Part shown: in pieces, positions 35,572 through 46,600 of the stretch
How the letters are laid out: each line of letters opens with the position of its first letter
Numbering within the stretch: position 1 is the stretch's first letter
Source: Holophagae bacterium
GTDB taxonomy: Bacteria; Acidobacteriota; Holophagae; Acanthopleuribacterales; Acanthopleuribacteraceae
Assembly (NCBI GenBank): GCA_030429565.1
Contig: JAUIFE010000002.1
Coordinates: 62,001 to 126,000 of the forward strand
Reading direction: 5' to 3'
Length of the DNA stretch: 64,000 nt
The notes under the pieces: model-generated
What the model saw: the letters and a program-made list of their open reading frames with translations, nothing else
What the model was told of the DNA's origin: nothing
Databases searched by the model: none
Program-made: the position numbers and the translations under genes

Positions 35572-36513
35572 TCAAACACACCTTACACCGAGCGCCAATC
35601 GACTCCCTCTGAGCATAAGCTCTTTAGAGAAAACAACCTGAGCGCAACTAAGCTTGGAGCTGTACTACAGTGGGACGTATTGAGCATCATAACAGGGCCG
35701 CCAAATTTTTATCAAGTCTTGAGTCTAGCAGGGATAGCGCTTTATCAAGGGCAACGGCGGGCTGATGAAGGCGAAAAACACCCACTGGTCCCTTTTTCGA
35801 CGCACCGCAAAAAAAGTTAAACTTTCTCGAGCCAACGGCCTTTTGCCCCCATGGCGCTTATTAACGGCGTGCACGAGACGGCCCCAAAAAAGGATCAAAA
35901 CCCCCGTGTTTTTTCGCGAAGACCGTCGCAGAACAAACGCTCGCCCTGGATCAGGGGGTTGCAAACCCAAGGAAAGACCGCCACAGGAAAAAAATAAAAC
36001 TTTTTCCGAGGTGTTATCACTTATTCTATGACCCCTTTCGTTTTGAATTGCGCCTGTGGTGGTCGGGCAGCATTCAGAACAGGGAACCGGCCGCCCAAAC
36101 ACGCCTGCCAAAAACAAAACAACCTGCTTTTTCCCAAAAGCTTACACCAAAAAACAACACCGCCACACCTAGCAAAAAGCAACTTATTCAAAAAAAAGCC
36201 CGCCTAAAAAAGCGCCACTGCCGGTTAAGCGGCTCTTGACCCGGGTCGATAAGATTGCCAACCTCTCCGCCTATCTCGGACAGCGGCGACCCAGCCACAA
36301 TGCCCCAAATAAAACCGACCCGCGTGGTTCGGTGTGGTAACGACACTCCTGCTTCTCATTTAAAGTCTTCCTAGGTACAATGTAATGTTACCCACAGATC
36401 GCTCCAAAACCCTTGGCCGCCACGTCGTCCAAGCTGGTTTTCATTCCCACGCTACCCATGAAACACCTATCTATATTGATTAAATCCAGTTCAATGGGAG
36501 TCTCCTCAGCGCC
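35572..36513. other. 942-base intergenic region
   Basis: This AT-rich spacer separates the divergent GGDEF-EAL and Ser/Thr kinase genes. The longest frame (130 codons, minus strand near 35725-36117) is compositionally unlike a gene. A 10-base palindrome GACCCGGGTC lies at about 36238-36247. I see no RNA gene or repeat array. Confidence 0.5.
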
Positions 36514-39162
36514 ATGACTTCAGAAGAAAGACGATTTTCACGCTATATCATTAAAGATGTCCTAGGCGAAGGCGCCATGGGTAGCGTTTATCGTGGGTTC
36601 GACCCGCACTTGGAGCGGGACGTCGCCATTAAGACGATGAAGAACCTCGGCGGTGGCGATGCACCCAACGATTTCCAAGAGCGATTTTTCCAGGAATCCA
36701 AAGTTTATGCGCGTCTGAATCACCCCAATATTGTTTCGGTTTTCGATGTGGGCATCGAGGGCAATCAGCCCTTTTTGGTGATGGAATACATCAAGGGCAA
36801 CCCACTCGACGCGTTTGTGCGACACCATTTGCAAGACCTGGGCAAAATCCTCAACAAAATGTGCCACCAAATTGCCGAAGGCCTTGATTACGCCCACGAA
36901 GAGGGCATCATCCACCGTGACATCAAGCCAGGCAACATTTTGATCAACCACAAGCGGCGCGCGAAGATCGTCGATTTCGGCTTGGCCAAGTTACAGGATT
37001 CCAAGCTCACCCAAACCGGCCTGTTCCTGGGGACCCCTAGCTACTCCAGCCCCGAGCAAATCATTTCCGGGCGCGTTGATCACCGCTCCGACGTCTATTC
37101 GTTTGGCACCGTCATGTACGAATTGCTGACCGGCAAGCTACCTTTTGACGCCGACAGTCTGCACGCCATTTTGTACCAAATCGCCAACGAACCCCCCAAG
37201 CTGGCTTTTGACGTCTACCGTGACATTCTCGATGTTGAGGGTTTGACAGAAGTGTTTGCCCGCGTGTTTGCCAAAGATCTGGATTCTCGCTTTCAAAGCG
37301 CGGGCGAGTTTGCCGAGGAATTGTCAGACGTCATCGGTCCCATCAAAAAAGTCGATATGCTGAAGCTGCTGGGCCGGCCCAAAAGCAAAAAGAAAGGCCG
37401 CCGCGCCGCCAAGGGCAAAAAACCCGAAGAAGCAGAAGCCGCCGCGCCCGCCGCCAAAGCACGGCCTAAAATGTCGGACAGCAACCCGCCGCCTGCATCC
37501 CAGGTCGAAAGCCCACAAGAACGTCAAATTCGCCAAGCGCGCGAACAATTCTCGCAGGCCTTCCACACCGGCAACCTGTCCTCCGTTCGTTACTGCCTCA
37601 AAGAGCTGTCTGAACTCGGTGTCGACATCACCGAGGAAAGCCGTCACTACCACAAGTTACGCCAAGATATTGAGAAAAAAGAAGTCACCGCCCGTCAAGC
37701 CAACTTGGAACGCCATATCGAAAAAGCGCGCCAGGAATTTTTGATTGCTTACAAAGCGGCCAACTTGGCCTCTTCACGGTTTTGCCTGGAAGAGTTGCGC
37801 AAGCTGGGCGCTGCGGTGGAAAAAGAAGAACGGGCCCTAATGTCGTTGGAAGTTCGCATCCGCGAGCTGGAAGAAGCCCGCAGCCAAGCCCGAAAACAGG
37901 CCGAGCAAGCACGCACCCTGTTCCAAACCGCCCTGCGCCAACGGGATGCCGCCGCCGCGACGCGCCACTTGGAAACCCTCAAGCAATTAAAGGTGGAGGT
38001 AAACGCGGAGACTCAGGCGCTGGCCGCCTTGGAAAAAGACGTCAAACACACCGAAGAGCAGAAACGCGTGCGCATCCATCAAGCGCGCTTGGGTTTTGTC
38101 AAAGCGTTGGAAAAACGCGAGGTAGAAACCTGTCGCCGGCTGATTTACGAGCTCGAGAACGAACTCCAGGTTAATGTCACCAAGGAAGTGCGCGACCTGC
38201 AGGCGTTGGAAGAACAAATCCGCCGCGAAAAAGCCGAACTCGCTCACCAGCAACAGGGTGACAGCCTCAAGAAACAATTCGTAGCAGCCTTGAGCCGCGA
38301 AAATGTACGGGCTTGCATGCAACACATTCAGGAGTTGCGCGGCCTGGGTTTCACGGTCGACAGCGAAACCAAAGCGCTCCAAGCGCTGCAGCAAAACTTG
38401 CGCGAAAAAGAGGAACAACAACAACGCCAATCCCAAAAGCATCAGGTACGTGAACGCTTGGCCCAAGCACTGACCGAACAAAACCTGGTCGACGCGGAGA
38501 AAGCGCTGCGCGAATTAAAGCAGCACCAAGGCGACCACAGCGCCGAAACCCAGGCGGTCAAACTTCTGCGTCAGCGTTTCAACGAGGCCGAAGCGATCAA
38601 GCTGAAACGCAACATGGCGGCCCACCTACGCGAGGATTTCCAAAAGGCGATCACCGCCAAAAATCTTGATTCAGCGCGCTACTACTTTAAGGAGCTGGTC
38701 TCGCTGGACGTCAACACGCGCAACGAAAAGCAAGCCTTGCGCGATTTGGAAAGCCAGTTAAAGGCCGAAGCCGATTTGCAGCAAAAAATGATCGACCAAT
38801 CGCGCGTCAAGTTCGCCACCGGTCTGGACAACAAAGACATCGACCAGTGTGATCACTACCTGCGCGTGCTCAAGGAGTTCGGTGCCGACGTACGCGAGGA
38901 AACGCGTATGCTGGCGCGCTTGCGTGCCGCCGTGCGCAAAAAGCAGTCGCAACAAGCCGACCCCGAGCTGCAACAAAAATTAAAAAATAAGATGATCGAC
39001 CAATTCCGCTGCGAGTTCCTACGCCACTTCCAGAACCACGCGCTTGAGGGTTGTGAGTATTACTTGGGCGAACTACGCCAACTGGGCGCGGAAACCAGCG
39101 AAGAAGAAAGCGCGATCAAAATCCTCAAAAGCAAATCGGGCAATTCGGCCAAAGCGGTGTAA
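36514..39162 (+). CDS. Ser/Thr protein kinase with nine ~60-residue helical repeats
   Basis: This 882-residue cytosolic protein starts with a complete Hanks-type kinase (about 10-280): glycine loop LGEGAMGSVY, Lys40, HRDIKPGN with catalytic Asp136, DFG Asp154, and the YSSPEQI activation segment. A basic/Ala-rich linker (about 285-335) leads into nine tandem repeats to the C-terminus. They start near nt 37533, 37720, 37900, 38077, 38260, 38440, 38620, 38795 and 38991. Each reads roughly QAR-x-x-F-x-x-A-L, then N/D-x-x-x-x-R-x-x-L-x-E-L-x-x-L-G, then E-T/E-A-L, ending in a charged helix. I know of no named repeat that fits. The ribosome-binding site GGGAG is further from the ATG than usual, but no better start exists. 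Confidence 0.9.
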   Translation: MTSEERRFSRYIIKDVLGEGAMGSVYRGFDPHLERDVAIKTMKNLGGGDAPNDFQERFFQESKVYARLNHPNIVSVFDVGIEGNQPFLVMEYIKGNPLDAFVRHHLQDLGKILNKMCHQIAEGLDYAHEEGIIHRDIKPGNILINHKRRAKIVDFGLAKLQDSKLTQTGLFLGTPSYSSPEQIISGRVDHRSDVYSFGTVMYELLTGKLPFDADSLHAILYQIANEPPKLAFDVYRDILDVEGLTEVFARVFAKDLDSRFQSAGEFAEELSDVIGPIKKVDMLKLLGRPKSKKKGRRAAKGKKPEEAEAAAPAAKARPKMSDSNPPPASQVESPQERQIRQAREQFSQAFHTGNLSSVRYCLKELSELGVDITEESRHYHKLRQDIEKKEVTARQANLERHIEKARQEFLIAYKAANLASSRFCLEELRKLGAAVEKEERALMSLEVRIRELEEARSQARKQAEQARTLFQTALRQRDAAAATRHLETLKQLKVEVNAETQALAALEKDVKHTEEQKRVRIHQARLGFVKALEKREVETCRRLIYELENELQVNVTKEVRDLQALEEQIRREKAELAHQQQGDSLKKQFVAALSRENVRACMQHIQELRGLGFTVDSETKALQALQQNLREKEEQQQRQSQKHQVRERLAQALTEQNLVDAEKALRELKQHQGDHSAETQAVKLLRQRFNEAEAIKLKRNMAAHLREDFQKAITAKNLDSARYYFKELVSLDVNTRNEKQALRDLESQLKAEADLQQKMIDQSRVKFATGLDNKDIDQCDHYLRVLKEFGADVREETRMLARLRAAVRKKQSQQADPELQQKLKNKMIDQFRCEFLRHFQNHALEGCEYYLGELRQLGAETSEEESAIKILKSKSGNSAKAV

Positions 39163-39206
39163 CTCCGCGGACCTATCGCCCAAGGTGAGCGGCGCCATAA
39201 ACGGTC

Positions 39207-40763
39207 TTACTCGGGTTCAGGTGGGACGGGCACCAGACCGGCACCTCTTTGGGCCGGTGTGACGGCACCACTTGTTTCAGTGCTCGGCATCGCGCTCAGC
39301 ATACCCTGGAAAGCAACATCACTGCGTTTCGCAATGGCGGCAACCGCCTTTTTGTGAATCAAACGCGAATCATCGGAAAAACAATACTCACGACAGGTTT
39401 CCAATAGCGGTAGGTCGTCGATATCGCCGTTTTTCCATATCAGCAACAATGTCGCATGAACCATGTCTTCCTTCGCCTTAAGTGGTGCTTCTTCTTCTAA
39501 AAAGGCTGGGAGCGTTTGCACCAAAACCGGTTTCAGACCGGGATAGGCGAATCGAAAAAGCACCTCGTAAAGTTGTAATCGGGACTGCAGGCGGGGCAGA
39601 GAACGAAGGGCGCTGACCAAAATCGGGACACGTTCCGGCCGCCCCAAAAAAAACTCGGTCACCACGGCACTACAGTAATCTGGATTGCCAAGCAAGTAGG
39701 TCAACGCTTGATCCAAGCGCGGCCCGTGTAGCTGCGGCAACAAATGCAATACAAGATCGCTCATCTGCCAATCGACATGGGTCAAAACTTGTGACAACTC
39801 TTCTTTTTCCAGTAACTCCGGGAAAAGAAAAGCGCAGAAGAAAACCAACTCAGGGGTCATCAAAGGCTCGCAAAGACCGGCTTTTTCTTGCCAGGGCGTT
39901 GCCGGCAACCTTGGCTCACGTGCCACGACCTGATCTATTTCTCGTACCCGGTGGATCAGCGGCTGAATCACGGTACGGAAAAGCAGGCAATCACTTAAGT
40001 CGGGATAGGGTACCGGCGTGATGGCGAAATGTTTGACAAACAAGGCCTGGCACTCACGGCGGCTGGGGCGTAGAAAATTGGAAACAAGCGGCCTATCGAA
40101 AAAGATCGGCAAAGCATGGCGACAGGCACGAATGCGTTCGGCCACGATCTGATCACAAGCCATGGCCCGCAGTAAGCGGTCTAAGGGCGCTGTATTGGTT
40201 TCAAATCGATCCAGCAACCGATTAAGCAACGCGAAAAACGCGCTCATACGCTGTTCCAAAGCATCTGGAGAAGGGTTCCGAACCATGAGCCCGCGCAAGC
40301 TGAGTGTCAAGGTACCCCTCATCAAGGTGACGGGAAACATCTGGATCAACAACAAGCGCATCGGCTCGTCAAAAATGGAAAGGTGCTCGGGGTTAGACTC
40401 TAAGCAGTCATAACAAAACCTGAAGTTCTCCAGGGTAACGCCGATGTCGGTTGAGATGATTTGGTCGCGAACCTGAATGTTGAGATTCTCAAAAGCACCT
40501 GCGCTGTCCCTAATTTGAATTTCAACATTTCCGACGACCTGAACGAAACGGATCAAATAACCAGCACGGCCCGGCAGTGACGACCAATGGGTGGCGATAT
40601 TTCGCGCCGCCAAAATCGCAAGCATCGGCTTAAGCATTTGAAGATAGGGATCTTGCTCTGATACCTCAGACCGCATCCCAACCTTTTTCACAAGGCGAAA
40701 ACAGGCCCTAGCAACCTGCAAAATATGTTTAATGATAGGGTTTTTCATCTCTTTACCATTCAC
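39207..40763 (-). CDS. Unrecognised 518-residue helical protein
   Basis: The protein is Leu-rich and largely alpha-helical, with no signal peptide, membrane span or catalytic motif I recognise. The C-terminal half (about 330-490) has a HEAT/ARM-like rhythm (LVLHLLPQLHGPRLDQALTY, ILVSALRSLPRLQSRLQLYE), while the last 25 residues are Pro-rich and probably disordered. The start with GGGGAG upstream (MNGKEMKNP) is chosen over a second ATG five codons later. It runs convergently to the nine-repeat kinase gene, and a functional link with it is possible but untested. Confidence 0.65.
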   Translation of the reverse strand: MNGKEMKNPIIKHILQVARACFRLVKKVGMRSEVSEQDPYLQMLKPMLAILAARNIATHWSSLPGRAGYLIRFVQVVGNVEIQIRDSAGAFENLNIQVRDQIISTDIGVTLENFRFCYDCLESNPEHLSIFDEPMRLLLIQMFPVTLMRGTLTLSLRGLMVRNPSPDALEQRMSAFFALLNRLLDRFETNTAPLDRLLRAMACDQIVAERIRACRHALPIFFDRPLVSNFLRPSRRECQALFVKHFAITPVPYPDLSDCLLFRTVIQPLIHRVREIDQVVAREPRLPATPWQEKAGLCEPLMTPELVFFCAFLFPELLEKEELSQVLTHVDWQMSDLVLHLLPQLHGPRLDQALTYLLGNPDYCSAVVTEFFLGRPERVPILVSALRSLPRLQSRLQLYEVLFRFAYPGLKPVLVQTLPAFLEEEAPLKAKEDMVHATLLLIWKNGDIDDLPLLETCREYCFSDDSRLIHKKAVAAIAKRSDVAFQGMLSAMPSTETSGAVTPAQRGAGLVPVPPEPE

Positions 40764-41206
40764 TCCCCAAAATGAAAACGCGGGCTCGGCCTAACACTTG
40801 GATCGACATAAAACCCCTGATCGCAGCGAGGATTCTCTTTACAAAGTCGAAAACGACGAGAGAACGGTGGGGGTTTTTTGAAAAAACCGCGTAACAGATC
40901 ACAGAGTTCGGTCAAGCAAATACTTTTTGACCCCGTTTTTAATATAATCAATCGTATCTCACTTCTTCCAGAAAGGTGTCACCCACCTCCACCACGGCGA
41001 TCCATAGCATCAGCGTCAAAGCCGCCTTTGGTTTTATCACGAATCACAAGGTTGCCGTCGCGCCCCACTGCCTGATTGCCCATAACCCGACCGAAACCCA
41101 ATGCCACAACCGACCCGCTGTCCGAACGTGGCGGCCGTCCTCATGGCGGCTGAACCCGTTCCATTGCCGATTTTTTCCGAACGGCCGGGTCACAGGGAGG
41201 AACACC
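40764..41206. other. Divergent intergenic region
   Basis: These 443 bases hold an AT-type palindrome, GGTTTTTT-G-AAAAAACC at 40872-40888, and a TATAAT-like hexamer near 40945 for plus-strand transcription, but no well-spaced -35. An in-frame upstream extension of the protease gene through this region lacks protein-like sequence. Confidence 0.45.
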
Positions 41207-43279
41207 GTGAAACACTTAATGCTGTTAACACTTTTAACCGCTTGCACATGCACCGCGCTTCAAGCGCAATCGGACGACGACGCCATCTGGTACGACGTCA
41301 ACCCCAAAGCCCTCGCGGGCGAAGCACGCCGCTACTTGGTCATGCCCGACGCCTATCGCACCGTCGGCTGGGACTTGGTCGCCCTCGCCGATCATTTGGA
41401 GGAAGCCCCGATGGAAGGTAGTGCCGAAAGACCGCTGACAATGGTGCTCCCACTCGCAGAGGGCGGTGCGGCGCGGTTTTTGATCGAGGCCTCGCCGGTG
41501 GTCGCCCCCGAGTTGGCGATGCGTTATCCCGAAATTCGCAGCTATCGCGGTTGGTGCCCCGACGATCCCGGCACCACCATGCGTTGCGATTTAAGCCCCA
41601 ACGGCTTTAGCGCCATCATTTTGTCCGACCAGGACGCGACCTTCATCCGCCCCATGCATCGCTACGACGACCGCTTCACCTATGTCTACCGGCGCAGCCA
41701 GATGACCATCGACAAATCGGGTTTCCAATGCGAGGTACGCGGAAAATGGCGTCGTCAGATCCAGCAGGACAGTCTGGGTGGCAGCGTTTTTCCCCTCCAA
41801 AACGAATTGCGCTCCTATCGCTTGGCGGTGGCCGCCACCGGGGAGTACACCGCCTTTCACGGCGGCACCGTTTCCGGCGCCTTGGCCGCGCTCAACACCA
41901 CTGTAAACAACATCAATGCGGTCTATGAACGCGATGTCGCGGTGCGTCTGATCATGGTCGCCAACAACGACCAAATCATTTACACCGATGCGTCGACCGA
42001 TCCTTACGTGGACGATCTGGGCGGGGAAAACCAGACCAATGTCGATAACGTCATCGGCAGTGCCAACTACGATATCGGCCACGTGGTATTCGACGCCGGC
42101 GGCGGCGCCGCCTTCTTGGGTGTGGTTTGTGAAGAGGGTTTTAAAGCGAACGGCTGGACCGGCACCAACCCCCCTACCGGCCCGGTTTTTGACATCGACT
42201 ATGTCGCCCATGAAATCGGCCACCAATTCGGCGCCGAGCATACCTTTAATGCCGAAACAGGCTCCTGCTCCGGCGGAAACCGCTCAGAATCAACCGCTTA
42301 TGAACCTGGCGGCGCAACCACGATTATGGGCTATGCGGGCATTTGCGGCCAAAACGACCTGCAAGCCAACAGCGATCCTTTTTTCCACGTGGGTTCGATT
42401 GAACAAATCTTGAACCTGACCCGCAACGGCGGTGCCGTCGGCTGCGCCAACATCCAAGCCTTGAGCAATGCCGCGCCCGACGCCAATGCCGGCGCCGATT
42501 ACACCATTCCCGCGCAAACGCCGTTCACCCTTACCGGCAGCGCAAGCGGCGGTGCCAATGTGGCCGGCCGTACTTACAGTTGGGAACAATTTGATAGCGG
42601 CCAAGCGTCGAACTTCAACGTAGACACCGGCGACAACGCCATTTTCCGCTTCTATCCACCGGTCAGCGAACCGAGCCGCACCTTTCCGCGCCTCGACGCC
42701 ATCCTCAACCAAACCACCGTCATCGGCGAGGTCCTACCGACCACCAGCCGCACCCTGCGCATGCGGTTTACGGTGCGCAACAACAACCAAGGCGGTGGCG
42801 CACTCGACAGCGACGAAGCGGTTTTAACCGTCGTCGGTTCGGCCGGCCCGTTTGTGATTACCAGTCCGAGTGGCGGTGAAACCTGGGCGGGCAACAGCAC
42901 GCAAACCGTGAGCTGGAACGTGGCGGGCACCGATCAAGCACCGATCAACTGCAGCCAAGTCGATATCATGGTGTCAACCAACGGCGGCGAAACCTTTAGT
43001 ACCGCCGCCGCCGCCGTCGCCAATGACGGCAGTGCCGATATCACCGTGCCCAATACGGCCTCAACCCAGGTTCGCGTCAAGGCCGCCTGCACCGGCAATG
43101 TGTTCTTCGACATCAGCAACGCCAACTTGACCATCACCGCAAGCAGCGCAAGCTGTAGCGACTTTTACGGCAGTTGGTACGGCGCGGTGCCAGGTGGCTT
43201 GGTCGATATCAACAGCAACAATGTGGTCGACGTGCTCGATCTCATCAACTGTCGCTTCGCACCGGCTCGCCGCTATTAA
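41207..43279 (+). CDS. Secreted reprolysin-like zinc metalloprotease with dockerin-like tail
   Basis: This 690-residue secreted protease begins at a GTG with GGGAGG six bases upstream and a signal peptide (KHLMLLTLLTACTCTALQA). A propeptide-like region precedes the M12-type catalytic domain (about 200-430), which has zinc ligands His335, His339 and His345 and catalytic Glu336 in HEIGHQFGAEH, plus a Met-turn (TTIMGYAG). Downstream are a PKD-like module (about 435-550) and a second Ig-like module. The C-terminus has a degenerate calcium-loop/dockerin-like stretch, VDINSNNVVDVLDLINC. It likely digests extracellular protein. Confidence 0.88.
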   Translation: MKHLMLLTLLTACTCTALQAQSDDDAIWYDVNPKALAGEARRYLVMPDAYRTVGWDLVALADHLEEAPMEGSAERPLTMVLPLAEGGAARFLIEASPVVAPELAMRYPEIRSYRGWCPDDPGTTMRCDLSPNGFSAIILSDQDATFIRPMHRYDDRFTYVYRRSQMTIDKSGFQCEVRGKWRRQIQQDSLGGSVFPLQNELRSYRLAVAATGEYTAFHGGTVSGALAALNTTVNNINAVYERDVAVRLIMVANNDQIIYTDASTDPYVDDLGGENQTNVDNVIGSANYDIGHVVFDAGGGAAFLGVVCEEGFKANGWTGTNPPTGPVFDIDYVAHEIGHQFGAEHTFNAETGSCSGGNRSESTAYEPGGATTIMGYAGICGQNDLQANSDPFFHVGSIEQILNLTRNGGAVGCANIQALSNAAPDANAGADYTIPAQTPFTLTGSASGGANVAGRTYSWEQFDSGQASNFNVDTGDNAIFRFYPPVSEPSRTFPRLDAILNQTTVIGEVLPTTSRTLRMRFTVRNNNQGGGALDSDEAVLTVVGSAGPFVITSPSGGETWAGNSTQTVSWNVAGTDQAPINCSQVDIMVSTNGGETFSTAAAAVANDGSADITVPNTASTQVRVKAACTGNVFFDISNANLTITASSASCSDFYGSWYGAVPGGLVDINSNNVVDVLDLINCRFAPARRY

Positions 43280-43630
43280 AGTTTAAAGCCGGCAACCCAT
43301 GGCGACACGGTCGGAACGGAACCTGGGCGGTTTCGCTCCGGCCGTTGTCTTTTCACGGGGTCCGAAAGGGAAAAGCAAAGGTGATTCTTCATGGTTAAGC
43401 GCTTGCAGGCCGATAGGGTTAAGAGTTAAACCACGGCGCCCCACTGGTTCGGCGCCCACCAAACAGAGCGACTAACGGATCCTGCGGTTGTTGCGTGCCT
43501 TGGTTCGATTTACAATCGTGCGGTGCCTCTCCCTAAGAAAATAAATACGCCGACTATTTTGCAAAACCTGCGTATTTAAGGGAGACCGCCGTCACAATGC
43601 CGGCGGGTTGGTTTAAGGCGGACAGGACCT
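43280..43630. other. Intergenic leader of the second sensor kinase
   Basis: This 351-base gap contains no gene. Its main structure is the stem-loop at 43528-43585. Confidence 0.45.
43528..43585 (+). other. Bulged stem-loop in kinase leader
   Basis: TCTCCCT (43528-43534) pairs with AGGGAGA (43579-43585), and TAAATACGC (43542-43550) pairs with GCGTATTTA (43570-43578), leaving a seven-base one-sided bulge and a 19-base loop. It ends about 46 bases before the kinase start and could be a 5' UTR element. No known riboswitch core is visible. Confidence 0.45.
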
Positions 43631-46600
43631 GTGTCGATGACCGATTTCCCTTTATTTTATGCACCACCCCGATTGGGGATAACCGTGTCGGTGCGACGGT
43701 TGCTCGTGCTGTGGGTGTTGCTCTCGGTTGGCACGACGCTGTGGGCCCAAAAACGCAACCTCCGCAACTATTCCACCAACGAAGGGCTGCCCCAATCCCA
43801 AGCGCTGTGCCTGTTTCAAGACGACCGTGGCTTTATGTGGATCGGTACCTACAGCGGCTTGGCCCGCTATGACGGGGCGCGTTTTCAAACCTACACCAAG
43901 GCCCAAGGCCTATCGCGCAATTACATCACCGAAATTAACCGCGACAACCTCGGACGCCTGGTCGCGGGCACGCGTTTCGGCCTCAACGTTTTGCACGAGG
44001 GCCGCTTCCAAATTTACCCCGGCCATCCGTTTTGGCAGAACTGCAACGTCAACGACACCTTCCTCGACAGTCAAGGACGCCTGTGGGTCGCCGCCACACA
44101 AGGCCTGGCGATGATCCAAAACGGGATCACCTACGTCTTTGCCATGCCGCGAACCTTGGCCGATACGCCCCCTTTTTGCCTGTACCAAAAGCGTTCCGGC
44201 GAGATGATTGTCGCCACCACCAAACGCGTCTTTAAGGTGGTCGATCACTTGCTCGACCCGCTTTTCGGCGGAAAGAACGCCGGCTTTCAAATTAATTCAC
44301 TCGGTGAAACGCGTGAGGGTCGTCTGTTGGTGGGCACGGATCGCGGCCTGTTCCAATACGACAAAAACCGCCTCGAACCTTATAAGTTTGGCGACTTGGC
44401 CATGAACATGCCGATTTCGGAAATGTATGTCACGCCCAGTGATCTGATTTGGATCGGGACCCGGGGCCAGGGAGTTTACGGCCTCCATCAAGACAGTGGC
44501 GCCGTCACCCACATCGACCTCAAAGCGGGCCTGATCAACGCCGCCATCGCCACCATTCTCCAGGATCGTGAAGGCAATTTGTGGATCGGAAACGACGCCG
44601 TGCTAACCAAATACACGCCAGGCCCGTTTTCGGTATATAACGAAAACCACGGCTTGATCGATAACTTCGTGCGTACTCTGTACCGCGACGACAACGACCG
44701 CATTTGGATTGGGACACGCAACGGAATCGGCACCATGGACGCCGATTACCGTTTCACAACGATGCCCGATTTGGAGCTGCCCAACAATCGTGTGTTTTCG
44801 ATGAGTGGCCGTAAAGACGGCACCATCTTTATTGCGACCTTTGGTGGTTTGGGGGTCTACCGCAACGGCAAAATCAAATCCTACACCTCGGCCGACGGCT
44901 TGCGTGCCGATTACGTGCGTTCGGTGTTTGTCGACAGCCGCGATCGCGCTTGGATCAACACCATCGGCTTGGGCCAATGGCGCGGTAACGGGGAAGTCGA
45001 AGGCATGCCGGAAGGGCACCCGCTCCATTTGTGTTTTATTTACGACATGGTCGAGGATCCCAAGGGCTGGTTGTGGCTGGCCACCGGGCGCGGCTTGATC
45101 GGTTACGAACCCGACAGCCAAGAAGTGGTCACCTTTGATGAATTCAACGATGTGACGGTCTGGTCGGTCGACACCGATCCCGACGGCGTGGTTTGGGCGG
45201 CCTCCAATGGTTACGGCCTGCTGCGCGTTGAGAATCAAAAAATAACGCGCCTGGCCACGGAAGACGGTCTGAAAAGTGTCTACGGCTGGCAAATCGTCTG
45301 CGGCCAAGACGGCGCCGTTTGGTTTGGCCACAACCGCGGCATCGACCGCATTGCCGGAGAAGAAATCCGCCATTTCGATGTGCTCGACGGCCTCGCTGAA
45401 AACGAAGGGACCGCCACCGCCGCCATCGAAGACGCCCACGGCAACCTGTGGTTTGGCTCCAGCAATGGGATGAGTCGCTTCAATCCAAGCGACGACCGCA
45501 CAACGGTCGCACCGTTTAATGTGTATCTGGAAGGCGTCGATGTCGACGGTGTCGCGCTAGGTGACAGCACGAACCCCGCTGTCAGCCGCCAAATGCACCA
45601 AATGACCTTCACTTTTGCCGCACCGCACTTCTCCAAAGAAGAAACGCTGCAGTTTCGCTGGCGCTTGGTTGGGCTCGATGAGCGCTGGTCGGATTACGCG
45701 CCCGACTTTCAAGCACGGTATTTTCGCCTGCCGCCCAACGATTACACTTTCGAGGTTCAGGCCACCGCCGCCGGCGTCACCACCCCTATCACCGGCTTTC
45801 GCTTTAAGGTGCCACCGGCTTGGTGGCAAAAACCCATTCTTGCCATCCTGGGCGTGCTCTTACTCGTCGCGACCATCGTGACTTACACGCGTATTCACTT
45901 GTTCCGACTCGCCAAACAACAGCACGCCCTGGAGCAATTGGTCGATGAGCGCACCTCAGAACTCAAATCCGCCAACGCCGATCTCTACGAAACGCACCAG
46001 CGTTTGGTGGAAACGGCCCACCGCGCGGGGATGGCCGAAATCGCGACCGGCATCCTGCACAATGTAGGCAACATCCTCAACAGCATCAACGTGTCGATCG
46101 AGGTCATGGACGAAACGGTGCGTAAGTCCGATGCGTCGGGTTTCCTGCGCCGTTTTTTGACCCATGTACAAACCAACGGCGAACACAACCCCGCCATCAG
46201 CGACACCCTCGATAAAACGCTGCACATCATGGAACGCAATCAAGGCAAAGTCATGCGCGAGGTCAACGCCCTCAAGGACCAAATCCACCATATTAATGAA
46301 ATCGTCCGTACCCAACAAAGCTACGCCAAAATCGAATATTACGAACGCATGGACCCCAACATCGTGGTCATGGACGCACTGCGGATTTTGCGCAACATGT
46401 TTCGCAACCGCTCGATTGAGTTGGTGGAAGATTTAAAACCCTTGCCAATCGCCTCGGTTGCCAAAATCAAGCTCATGCAGGTGGTCATCAACGTGCTCAA
46501 AAACGCGATTGAAGCGACCGAAAAGAACCCTATCCTGGTGGAACGCATTGTTTCCGTGAGTACCGACAGCAACGACTTCGATGAAATCGTCATCCAAATC

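Noticed and set aside
35725..36117. A 130-codon minus-strand frame between the GGDEF-EAL and kinase genes
   Set aside because: No ribosome-binding site, no domain-like pattern and odd Cys/Arg composition.
43528..43585. A cyclic-di-GMP or other known riboswitch in the kinase leader
   Set aside because: The stem-loop lacks any conserved riboswitch core sequence that I know.
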